This document shows positions 1-5,564 of a stretch of DNA of 12,815 nt, one piece after another (the first letter of the stretch is position 1; each line of letters opens with the position of its first letter). The notes beneath the pieces are model-generated. The model was not told where the DNA came from, ran no database searches, and saw only the letters and a list, made by a program, of their open reading frames with translations. The translations under genes were made by a program, and so were the position numbers. This stretch comes from Gemmatimonadota bacterium. Its GTDB lineage: Bacteria > Gemmatimonadota > Gemmatimonadetes > Longimicrobiales > UBA6960. The stretch covers positions 1-12,815 of the forward strand of contig JADFLD010000015.1 in NCBI GenBank assembly GCA_022564535.1. Direction: 5' to 3'.

Positions 1-195
1 TGCCACGAGCCGGCATCCTGCTTCCAACGCTCGGCGCGACCTCTTCATCGGGTCACGCCTTGTACCATACGCCGCCCCCCCCCATTTCGTACAGTCTGTA
101 CCGGATCTCGAAGGGGCACCTGCCCACAGTTGCCCCGCCCGTCGCATGTCTACAGCTTCTTGTCGCTGCGGGACTCAAGAGGATTCGTTCGGGAC
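1..195. other. left-edge region with no assignable gene
   Basis: Several frames are open from the left edge because the DNA is GC-rich, but none gives recognisable protein sequence. A plus-strand frame open at the edge ends in a TGA at 197-199, overlapping the ferredoxin ATG. A minus-strand frame has an ATG at 48 and runs off the edge. Either could be the end or start of a neighbouring gene, but I cannot support one. The region holds a run of nine C at 75-83 and a 13-bp dyad at 89-101, and probably carries the ferredoxin promoter. No convincing -35/-10 pair was seen. Confidence 0.4.
89..101. promoter_or_regulatory. 13-bp perfect dyad, possible operator
   Basis: GTACAG and CTGTAC are perfect inverted repeats around a single central T, about 95 bases upstream of the ferredoxin ATG. 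The shape suits a small dimeric repressor or activator. It matches no operator consensus I can name with confidence, so a binding role is inferred only from symmetry and position. A 6-bp arm can also arise by chance. Confidence 0.25.
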
Positions 196-429
196 ATGAC
201 CTACATCATTGTCGAGCCGTGTATCGGGACCAAGGACGCCAGTTGCGTCGAGGTTTGTCCGGTCGACTGCATTTATGACGGTGAAGATCAGTTCTACATT
301 CACCCAGACGAGTGCATCGATTGCGGGGCCTGTGAGCCTGAGTGCCCCGTTCAAGCGATCTTTCCGGACACCGACGTCCCGCCGGAGTGGACGAGCTACC
401 TCGATAAGAACAAGAACCACTTCGAGTAG
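196..429 (+). CDS. fdxA: seven-iron ferredoxin ([3Fe-4S][4Fe-4S])
   Basis: This is a small soluble cytoplasmic electron carrier of 77 residues. The cysteine pattern is that of bacterial seven-iron ferredoxins. C9-x7-C17-x3-C21-P lacks the middle cysteine of a normal quartet (Thr12 stands there), as expected for a [3Fe-4S] site. C39-x2-C42-x2-C45-x3-C49-P follows for the [4Fe-4S] site. The VEVCPVDC and HPDECIDC segments are typical of the Azotobacter FdxA and Thermus ferredoxin family. The acidic C-terminal extension (about residues 56-77) is also usual. I chose ATG 196 because it begins at the conserved MTYII N-terminus and has a purine-rich AAGAGGA about 11 bases upstream; a longer reading from ATG 130 adds non-conserved residues. 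It appears monocistronic and ends at a strong hairpin terminator. Its redox partner cannot be deduced here. Confidence 0.93.
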   Translation: MTYIIVEPCIGTKDASCVEVCPVDCIYDGEDQFYIHPDECIDCGACEPECPVQAIFPDTDVPPEWTSYLDKNKNHFE

Positions 430-457
430 GGGGCCGCTCCAGGCGAGATACGACAAG

Positions 458-496
458 AAGAGCGGCGGGGCGCACATGGCTCCCCGCCGCTCTTTT
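458..496 (+). terminator. rho-independent terminator after ferredoxin
   Basis: A perfect 13-bp GC-rich stem (458-470 paired with 482-494) encloses an 11-base loop and runs into TTTT at 493-496. It starts 29 bases after the ferredoxin stop. It also lies just downstream of the minus-strand gene ending at 524, so it could act on both transcripts, although the T-tract is better on the plus strand. Confidence 0.85.
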
Positions 497-523
497 CTCG
501 TTCCTGCTCAGACGACGTCTGCG

Positions 524-691
524 TTATAGGCCGAGCTCCCGGATTCGCTCCAGTGAGAGGGTGGTGGGCTGGCTTTCCCCCGCCGGTATCAGGCGGGAGT
601 CGGTCCGTTCCACCTCCTTTTGCTGACGCACCAGGAGAATCGTCGTCGCGAGCGCGGCTGCACCGAGCAGGCCGATCGCGAACTTCTTCAT
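524..691 (-). CDS. small membrane-anchored hypothetical protein (55 aa)
   Basis: I do not recognise this protein. It starts MKKFAIGLLGAAALATTI, a classic Lys-Lys plus hydrophobic N-terminus (about residues 4-20) that would act as a signal anchor or uncleaved membrane helix. A short charged and polar tail of about 35 residues follows and ends LERIRELGL. I chose ATG 691 rather than an in-frame ATG 24 bases upstream because a strong GGGAGGAG Shine-Dalgarno sequence sits directly before it and the basic residues then fall at the N-terminus. It is read towards the terminator at 458-496, and away from the M20 gene, with about 120 bases between the divergent starts. No cysteine follows the helix, so it is not a lipoprotein. 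The strong ribosome site argues that it is a real gene. Confidence 0.6.
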   Translation of the reverse strand: MKKFAIGLLGAAALATTILLVRQQKEVERTDSRLIPAGESQPTTLSLERIRELGL

Positions 692-813
692 GACTCCTCC
701 CTCGGGTGATCCCACGTTTACTGCATGTTACGTATTAGTATGCCTGCGCTTTCACGACAGTTCCGCCGCGGTGGCTCGAGGCCGGCTGCGGGCCCACTCC
801 GACCTTCGCAAAC

Positions 814-1986
814 ATGGACACCACAGGCCCCCATGGTGTTGAGGCTGCCCGAGCCGGTGATCCTGTCGCGCTCACGCGGCTCCTCGTTTCGACCCCCTCG
901 GTAAATCCGACGCTCGCCCCTGGCGGGGCGGGTGAGCAACGCATTGCCGAAGTCACGGCCGAACTGCTGGAGGGATGGGGGCTCACGACGAAGATCCAGG
1001 AGGTCGGCCCAGGCCGCGTGAACGTGGTCGCGACCCTCGAGGGGACGGGGCCTACGCTTCTCTTGAACGGTCATCTCGATACAGTCGGTGTGGACGGGAT
1101 GATCGTAGATCCGTTCGGTGGGGTCGTCGACGGGGATCGCCTCATTGGACGGGGTGCGTGCGACATGAAGGGCGGCGTGGCTGCTCTGCTCGCGGCCACG
1201 GCCCGACTGGCGAGCGAAGGCGCTCGCCCGAACCTGATCGTGGCGCTCACGGCAGATGAGGAACACGCGAGTCTGGGGATGGCCTCACTCGTCGCCGATG
1301 GAGTGAAGGCCGACCTCGCCGTCGTGTGTGAGCCCACGGAGCTGAGCGTCATGCCTGCCCATAAGGGCTTCGTGTGGCTGCGCGCGCGGTTTCGCGGTCG
1401 GGCCGCGCACGGCTCTCGACCCGACATCGGCGTTGACGCCATACGTCACGCTGCCCTGTTCATCGCAGCGTTGGACGAGTACGCCGAGGCGCTCCAGACC
1501 CGGCCGGCCCACCCGCTCCTGGGCCACGGCTCGTTTCACGCCGGCACGATCACTGGGGGTACTGCCGAGTCCGTGTATCCGGACAGCTGTGAGCTGGTGC
1601 TCGAACGCCGCACGTTGCCGGGGGAGCTACCTGCGGACGTCGTCGCGGACTTCGAGCGGGTTCTCGACACGCTCCGGCAGCGGGAGCCAGGGGTGGACGG
1701 GTCCATCGTGATGACCCTGGAACGCCCCGGTACCGAGGTCGCCTCCGAGAGCGCTCTAGTGCGGGGCCTGCTCGAAGCGAGCGAAGCGGTAGGCTTGGCG
1801 CCGGTCATCGAGGGAATGACGGCGTGGGTGGACGCGGCCTTCCTCAACGAAGCCGGGATTCCGGCCGTGTGCTACGGGCCGGGCAGCATCGAGCAAGCCC
1901 ACACAGAAGACGAGTGGATCGACGTGGGCCAGATTCGGAGTTGCGCAGACGTCCTCGAGCGCTTCGCACGGCGGTTGGTGGACTGA
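814..1986 (+). CDS. M20 family metallohydrolase (ArgE/DapE-like deacetylase/peptidase)
   Basis: This is a cytosolic two-zinc amidohydrolase of 390 residues, the normal length for the ArgE/DapE/carboxypeptidase G2 group, with no signal peptide. The catalytic domain shows NGHLDTVG (His87 metal ligand, Asp89), GRGACDMKGG (Asp117 bridging metals), TADEEHASLG (Glu149 general base, Glu150 ligand), CEPT (Glu173) and QAHTEDEW near the C-terminus (His363). The inserted dimerisation domain, roughly residues 185-300, begins KGFVWLRARFRGRAAHGS and contains His199, which reaches the partner active site in relatives. The family removes acyl groups from, or cleaves, N-acyl amino acids and short peptides. 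Acetylornithine or succinyl-diaminopimelate could be the substrate, but no arginine or lysine biosynthesis gene is adjacent, so I do not assign argE or dapE. ATG 814 is the only plausible start before an in-frame TAG at 736, yet no clear Shine-Dalgarno precedes it. Confidence 0.9.
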   Translation: MDTTGPHGVEAARAGDPVALTRLLVSTPSVNPTLAPGGAGEQRIAEVTAELLEGWGLTTKIQEVGPGRVNVVATLEGTGPTLLLNGHLDTVGVDGMIVDPFGGVVDGDRLIGRGACDMKGGVAALLAATARLASEGARPNLIVALTADEEHASLGMASLVADGVKADLAVVCEPTELSVMPAHKGFVWLRARFRGRAAHGSRPDIGVDAIRHAALFIAALDEYAEALQTRPAHPLLGHGSFHAGTITGGTAESVYPDSCELVLERRTLPGELPADVVADFERVLDTLRQREPGVDGSIVMTLERPGTEVASESALVRGLLEASEAVGLAPVIEGMTAWVDAAFLNEAGIPAVCYGPGSIEQAHTEDEWIDVGQIRSCADVLERFARRLVD

Positions 1987-2026
1987 AGCGGGACGAATCC
2001 CCAGACGAGCGTTGCGTCCAGATAGA

Positions 2027-2060
2027 GACCGACGGGCCGGCTCGCCCCGCCCCGTCGGTC
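2027..2060. terminator. hairpin between convergent genes, candidate terminator
   Basis: Arms 2027-2036 and 2051-2060 are perfect 10-base inverted repeats (GACCGACGGG and its complement), with three more pairs inside after one mismatch. The hairpin lies between the M20 gene end and the plug-like lipoprotein end, where a bidirectional terminator is expected. No T-tract follows on either strand, so intrinsic termination is uncertain. Confidence 0.45.
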
Positions 2061-2079
2061 GCGCTCGATTTCGGCAGCT

Positions 2080-2475
2080 TTACCTTCGTCTGTTCGTCAC
2101 CAGGATCGCTCCGCCATTGTGCCCAGTTCCGAATCGAGTCGTCGCGTCGCTCGGGCTCATGTATTCCATCTGCTCGAGCTCTGCAGCCTGCATGGATTTC
2201 AGGTCGTCCAAGTCGCCGCGTCTCGACCCACTGACGTAGAGAACGGGTCGGGAACCGACTCTGCCGCGGGTTTGGAGCCAGCGAGGACGCAGGCGCACGA
2301 TGGCCTGGTGGGCGTTTAGCGTGCCTTCGAGGGCATCGAGATCGGCCCGTACGATACGGTTGGAACTCGAGCCGGGATTGCGGGTGCTGCTGCCCCCGCT
2401 CGACGCGCACCCAGCGAGTCCCAGCGCGAGAGCGAGTGTCAGAACGAGGACATACCTTGATGGGTTTGCGCGCAT
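2080..2475 (-). CDS. lipoprotein with TonB-receptor plug-like C-terminus
   Basis: This is a 131-residue exported lipoprotein. The signal is MRANPSRY plus a hydrophobic core, ending in the lipobox LAGC with Cys23 as the lipidated residue. A Ser/Gly/Asn linker follows (about 25-40). The C-terminal half (about 76-130) reads like the end of a TonB-dependent receptor plug domain: a PVLYVSG strand, DLDDLKSM, AAELEQMEYM, SDATTRFGTG and GGAILVTNRR. These parallel the family pattern of an IESIEVLKG-type helix, A-x-YG-x-x-x-x-NG and ILVTTKRG. There is no beta-barrel, so it is not a receptor. It could be a lipid-anchored plug homologue in the periplasm with an adaptor or regulatory role, but the function is unknown. 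ATG 2475 is supported by AAGGAG eight bases upstream. It is divergent from the DUF1707 gene (132-base gap). Confidence 0.75.
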   Translation of the reverse strand: MRANPSRYVLVLTLALALGLAGCASSGGSSTRNPGSSSNRIVRADLDALEGTLNAHQAIVRLRPRWLQTRGRVGSRPVLYVSGSRRGDLDDLKSMQAAELEQMEYMSPSDATTRFGTGHNGGAILVTNRRR

Positions 2476-2607
2476 TGCTGTGCTCCTTCACTGCTTGTTC
2501 GATGAATCGAGAGAACAACATGATCGTAATGGATCCTTAACGCCACCATTCGACTTACGCGGTACATTCCTGCTAGTTCGGGACCCAATCAGGGAGCAGC
2601 GAGACGT

Positions 2608-3306
2608 ATGTCTCAAGATGCGGCAGCGGGGCGGGCCCCGCTCAACCACACCCGTCAGGTCACGATCGACGCTCTCATGGAGCACTTCGCGAACGACGTG
2701 ATGGATGTCGATGAGTTCGAGCGGCGGGTGGACGCGGCCCACAGGGCTAAGAGCTCCGATGCGCTCAAGGAACTGCTCCGCGATCTCCCTGGGGGGGTTC
2801 ACCTGCCTGCGCTCGTTGGAGCGGAAAATGCGTCCGTTCCTGCCACCGTTCCCGACTACACGGTCACGTCGGCCGCGCACGTCAAGGAGAAGGCATTCAT
2901 CGTCGCTTGCCTGGGCGGGGTCAACCGCCGGGGAAGGTGGAGTCCGGCACGGAAGAACTACGCGATCGCGGTGATGGGTGGCGCTAAGCTGGATCTGCGC
3001 GAGGCGGACCTGGCGCCTGGAGTCACGGACATCCAGGTGTTCACGGTGTGCGGTGGCGTCGAGATCATCGTCCCACCGGGCCTGAACGTGGAGAGCCACG
3101 GAATCGCCATTCTTGGCGGATTCGAACACCTTGCCGACAGCGAGATCCATCCCGACCCGCATGCACCTACGCTACGCATTACCGGCCTGGCGATCATGGG
3201 GGGCGTCGAGGTGTCGGTGCGTCACGCCGGCGAGACGGCACGAGATGCGCGGCGGCGAAGGAAGCTTGCGCGACGGGAGCAACGGAAGCGACTGCGCGGC
3301 GGGTGA
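2608..3306 (+). CDS. DUF1707 / LiaF-like domain protein
   Basis: This 232-residue protein has two recognisable parts. Residues about 14-64 form a DUF1707 (SHOCT-like) helical domain: TIDALMEHFANDVMDVDEF, then ERRVDAAHRAKS and LKELLRDLPGG. Residues about 95-206 form the cell-wall-active-antibiotics-response (LiaF C-terminal, DUF2154-like) beta repeat domain, with glycine-rich turns CLGG (101), VMGGAKLDLRE (123), VCGGVEIIVPPG (148), ILGG (168) and IMGGVEVSV (197). There is no signal peptide and no obvious membrane helix between the domains, unlike many relatives. A very basic tail (about 212-230) could contact membrane or nucleic acid. LiaF modulates envelope-stress signalling in Firmicutes; a similar role here is only a guess. 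ATG 2608 has AGGGAG 11 bases upstream. The gene converges on the dienelactone hydrolase gene, 39 bases away. Confidence 0.85.
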   Translation: MSQDAAAGRAPLNHTRQVTIDALMEHFANDVMDVDEFERRVDAAHRAKSSDALKELLRDLPGGVHLPALVGAENASVPATVPDYTVTSAAHVKEKAFIVACLGGVNRRGRWSPARKNYAIAVMGGAKLDLREADLAPGVTDIQVFTVCGGVEIIVPPGLNVESHGIAILGGFEHLADSEIHPDPHAPTLRITGLAIMGGVEVSVRHAGETARDARRRRKLARREQRKRLRGG

Positions 3307-3345
3307 GTCGGGCGGCGGTCGTGCACCCCTCCCCTGCGTGAGCGA

Positions 3346-4200
3346 CTACCCCAGCGTCCGCTCCAGGTAGGCCTTGAGCCGTTCCCAGGCGTCGAGCCCC
3401 GCTTCACTTCTCGCTTCAACGTCCTGATCCACGCGGAGCCAAAAGCCGTGATCCACCTCGTCGTAGATGTGGATGTCGTTCTCGACGCCGGCGGCCCGAA
3501 GCGCGGCTTCAAAACCCTCGACCTGCTCCGTCGATATGCCTCGGTCGAGGCTCGCGAAGGTGCCGTAGACCTCGTGATCCATTCGCGCCAGAACCTCAGG
3601 GTCCTCGATGAGGCGACCATAGAAGATCGCGGTCGCCTCGTGGTCCTCTCCGTCCAACCCGAACGACAAGGCGATCCCTCCCCCGAAACACCAACCCATC
3701 GCACCTACTCGCCCTGTGACGTCTGACCGGGCCCTCAGGTACGCGACGGCGGCGTTGAGGTTGGAGACGACCGTGCCCATGTCTGCCGTGGCTGCGTTCA
3801 TGAGCGCAATATTCTCATCGGAACTGCTTCCCACCTGTCCGCCGTAGAGGTCGGCGGCGAGTGTCACGTAGCCCTCCGCAGCAAAGTCGTCCGCGAGCTG
3901 ACGGACGCGATCGACGAGGCCGTTCCATTCGTGGATGATGACCAGCGCCGGAAAGGGGCCGTCGCCCTGCGGCACGGCCAGGTAACCCGTCGTTGCCGCA
4001 TCGCCGTCGACGTAGCTCAAGTCGACCCCTTGCAAGGCCCCGCCACTTCCGACGATGGCGGGTGGCATCTCCCCGGGGCCCGTGCGAGCGAGGGCCACAC
4101 CGGACGTCGTCGCCGTCGTGGCGGATGTATCCGAGGCACCGTCGGGGGCCGCACAGGCGGAGATGATCAGAAGCGCTAGGGGCAACCGGGATCGGAGCAT
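3346..4200 (-). CDS. dienelactone hydrolase family lipoprotein
   Basis: This is an alpha/beta-hydrolase of 284 residues. Residues about 60-284 form the DLH domain. Glu91 lies in IIHEWNGL, the nucleophile Cys171 in GWCFGGG, a likely Asp219 in ASLDRG and His251 in DEVDHGFW, giving the Cys-Asp-His triad of the family. DLH enzymes open lactone or ester rings. The substrate is unknown here, and no aromatic-degradation genes are adjacent. Unlike the cytosolic classical enzyme, this one has a short N-terminal signal with a lipobox-like ISAC (Cys16) and a Ser/Thr/Ala-rich linker (about 17-50), so it is probably anchored in the envelope. ATG 4200 is preceded by GAAGG, with a spacer of eight C and one G. 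A minus-strand promoter candidate lies about 64 bases upstream. Confidence 0.9.
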   Translation of the reverse strand: MLRSRLPLALLIISACAAPDGASDTSATTATTSGVALARTGPGEMPPAIVGSGGALQGVDLSYVDGDAATTGYLAVPQGDGPFPALVIIHEWNGLVDRVRQLADDFAAEGYVTLAADLYGGQVGSSSDENIALMNAATADMGTVVSNLNAAVAYLRARSDVTGRVGAMGWCFGGGIALSFGLDGEDHEATAIFYGRLIEDPEVLARMDHEVYGTFASLDRGISTEQVEGFEAALRAAGVENDIHIYDEVDHGFWLRVDQDVEARSEAGLDAWERLKAYLERTLG

Positions 4201-4564
4201 CGGGGGGGGCCTTCGTCGGTGGATGGGTTGCGGCGTGGTGCGTGCGGGCAGACTCGGACTCGCAGGGTACTATGGAGGGCGTTCCGATTCAACACGAGGG
4301 GGCGGCGGTCGAGGTCTCGACGCGGACAGAAGGAGCGCCCCTCGAATTGTGTCGATCTTGCCGTCCCACTCCGAACGTCACATATGCACGAATCCGCACG
4401 GGTCCGGCGAACGCCGAATCCGGCGGGTGGCGCGTCGGCTTGGGGGACTCACTCCCGGAACCGCGCCGGCGCGCGTCTGGTATCAGCTCGGGTCGGCCTT
4501 GCCGTCGACTCTCGGAACCACGTCTTCATTGGCGATCACGACATCGCCGAAGGATTAGGTCAGG
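4201..4564. other. gene-free divergent promoter region
   Basis: This 364-base stretch separates the divergent DLH and cytochrome c genes. Open frames through it give arginine-rich, unconserved peptides, so I see no gene. It holds a run of eight G at 4202-4209 beside the DLH start and a minus-strand promoter candidate at 4264-4292. It also holds a weaker plus-strand candidate, TTGCCG at 4358-4363 and CATATG at 4381-4386 with a 17-base spacer. Use of the latter would give the cytochrome mRNA a leader of about 170 bases. No riboswitch-like structure was recognised. Confidence 0.5.
4264..4292 (-). promoter_or_regulatory. candidate sigma-70-type promoter for the DLH gene
   Basis: On the minus strand, TTGAAT (4292-4287) and TACCCT (4269-4264) are separated by exactly 17 bases. 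The -10 box ends about 63 bases before the DLH ATG at 4200. The -35 keeps TTGA. The -10 keeps only T, A and the final T, common in GC-rich genomes but weak evidence. Confidence 0.35.
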
Positions 4565-4963
4565 ATGCTGCTTCGTGCCGACGTTTTTTTTGCGCTTGTA
4601 CTGACGACCGGGGTTGCACTTGCCGTGCAGTCGGGCTCCGACGCCGATTCCTGGGTGGCGCCGGTCGAAGCGCAACCGAGTGCTGCGGTCAGCTTCGCCG
4701 ACGACATCATGCCGATCTTCGAGGCCCGGTGCTGGGAGTGCCACAGCGAGGAGAACATGGAGTTGGGTCTCAAGCTCGACAGCTACGAGGCTGTCATGGC
4801 CGGCTCCGACTACGGTACCGTCATCGAGCCCGGCGACGCCGACGGGAGCCTGCTGGTCGACATGATCGCGTCCGGGGACATGCCCGAAGACGGTGACCCG
4901 GTTCTGCCCGAGGAGCTCGAGTTGATCAAAACCTGGATCGCCGAGGGCGCCGAAAATAATTAG
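4565..4963 (+). CDS. exported monoheme cytochrome c (PSCyt1-like)
   Basis: This 132-residue protein has an N-terminal signal (MLLRADVFFALVLTTGVALA, likely cleaved after about residue 20), an acidic linker, and then a class-I-like cytochrome c domain from about residue 42. SFADDIMPIFEARCWECH carries the single heme site (Cys56, Cys59, His60). The SGDMPEDGDP segment supplies a probable axial Met106. ELELIKTWIAEGA is the closing helix. The pattern fits the planctomycete-type cytochrome c (PSCyt1) group. It would act as a periplasmic electron carrier; the convergent alternative complex III operon is an obvious possible partner, but that is inferred from position only. ATG 4565 has AAGGA about 10 bases upstream. 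The codons for Val-Phe-Phe contain a run of eight T. Confidence 0.88.
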   Translation: MLLRADVFFALVLTTGVALAVQSGSDADSWVAPVEAQPSAAVSFADDIMPIFEARCWECHSEENMELGLKLDSYEAVMAGSDYGTVIEPGDADGSLLVDMIASGDMPEDGDPVLPEELELIKTWIAEGAENN

Positions 4964-4984
4964 AAGGCTGTTGAAGAAGTACGG

Positions 4985-5016
4985 CGGGCCTCGTTGCGTT
5001 GCCACGAGGGTTCCCG
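4985..5016. terminator. stem-loop between convergent genes, weak terminator candidate
   Basis: CCTCGT (4989-4994) pairs with ACGAGG (5004-5009) across a nine-base loop. CGGG (4985-4988) pairs with CCCG (5013-5016) after a three-base bulge. The stem lies between the cytochrome c gene and the end of the act operon. No T-tract follows on either strand, so termination here is a guess from structure and position. Confidence 0.3.
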
Positions 5017-5032
5017 GCGCTGCTGCTCGGAG

Positions 5033-5563
5033 TTAGGACTGGCGTGAACGGGCGGGCCCTTCCTGTACTTCGGTGACCAACGCTTTTGACGCCCACTCGT
5101 GCGTAGTACTACCGGTCGATCTGACGACGACGATGATACTGCCGGCCGCCAAGTGCTGGTCGAGCAGGCCGTCGCGCGCGCCGAACCGCGGCAAGCGACA
5201 CTCATAAAGAACGGTTGCCACGGTGCAGAGCATCGCTCCGATCGCGAGACCTTCGAACATGATGACGGCGGAGGTGGGGATAGGGACGATGGGCATGCCG
5301 CCGGTTGGCAACGGGTACGCCTGGGACGTGAAGCTGATCAGCACGTACGCGGCGGCGGCGCCCACAACGCCGCCGAGCATCGCCATATACGGAACACGCG
5401 AACGGACCTCGAGCCCGATGGGATGCAGGTCGGGATCCAGCGGGATCGAACTACGAACCTCGATATCGCTGGCCGCGACGCCGGCTGCGGCGAGTCGTGC
5501 GAGGGCCTCGCGCACGTCGGACGGGGAAGCGAAGGCCGCATGGAGCCAGTGCTCTGCGGGCAT
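5033..5563 (-). CDS. actD: alternative complex III membrane subunit ActD (DUF3341)
   Basis: This 176-residue protein matches the DUF3341/ActD pattern. A cytoplasmic or peripheral N-terminal domain begins HWLHAAFASPSDVREAL (a small alpha/beta fold). Helix 1 is at about 59-78 and helix 2 at about 97-120, separated by a short loop with the typical YPLPTGGMP. A C-terminal domain ends in a basic tail. ActD binds next to ActC in alternative complex III; its catalytic role is not established. I chose ATG 5563 because it follows the actC stop by one base (TAGGATG) and has GAGAAGG about six bases upstream. An upstream start at 5605 would overlap actC and add an arginine-rich leader. It is the last gene of the operon. 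Confidence 0.88.
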   Translation of the reverse strand: MPAEHWLHAAFASPSDVREALARLAAAGVAASDIEVRSSIPLDPDLHPIGLEVRSRVPYMAMLGGVVGAAAAYVLISFTSQAYPLPTGGMPIVPIPTSAVIMFEGLAIGAMLCTVATVLYECRLPRFGARDGLLDQHLAAGSIIVVVRSTGSTTHEWASKALVTEVQEGPARSRQS

Positions 5564-5564
5564 C

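Noticed and set aside
720..745. AT-richer patch between the small membrane gene and the M20 gene as a promoter
   Set aside because: TATTAG-like boxes can be picked out but no -35 element at a suitable distance was convincing on either strand.
718..1266. Long minus-strand open frame opposite the M20 gene
   Set aside because: Arginine-rich, unconserved shadow of the strongly supported plus-strand M20 coding region.
4242..4604. 120-codon plus-strand frame spanning the DLH/cytochrome gap
   Set aside because: Arginine-rich composition, no motif, and it overlaps the supported cytochrome c start in another frame.
4964..4985. GGCTGTTGAAGAAGT just after the cytochrome c stop, reminiscent of some insertion-sequence ends
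   Set aside because: No partner inverted repeat, target duplication or transposase is visible nearby; a 15-base likeness alone is not evidence.
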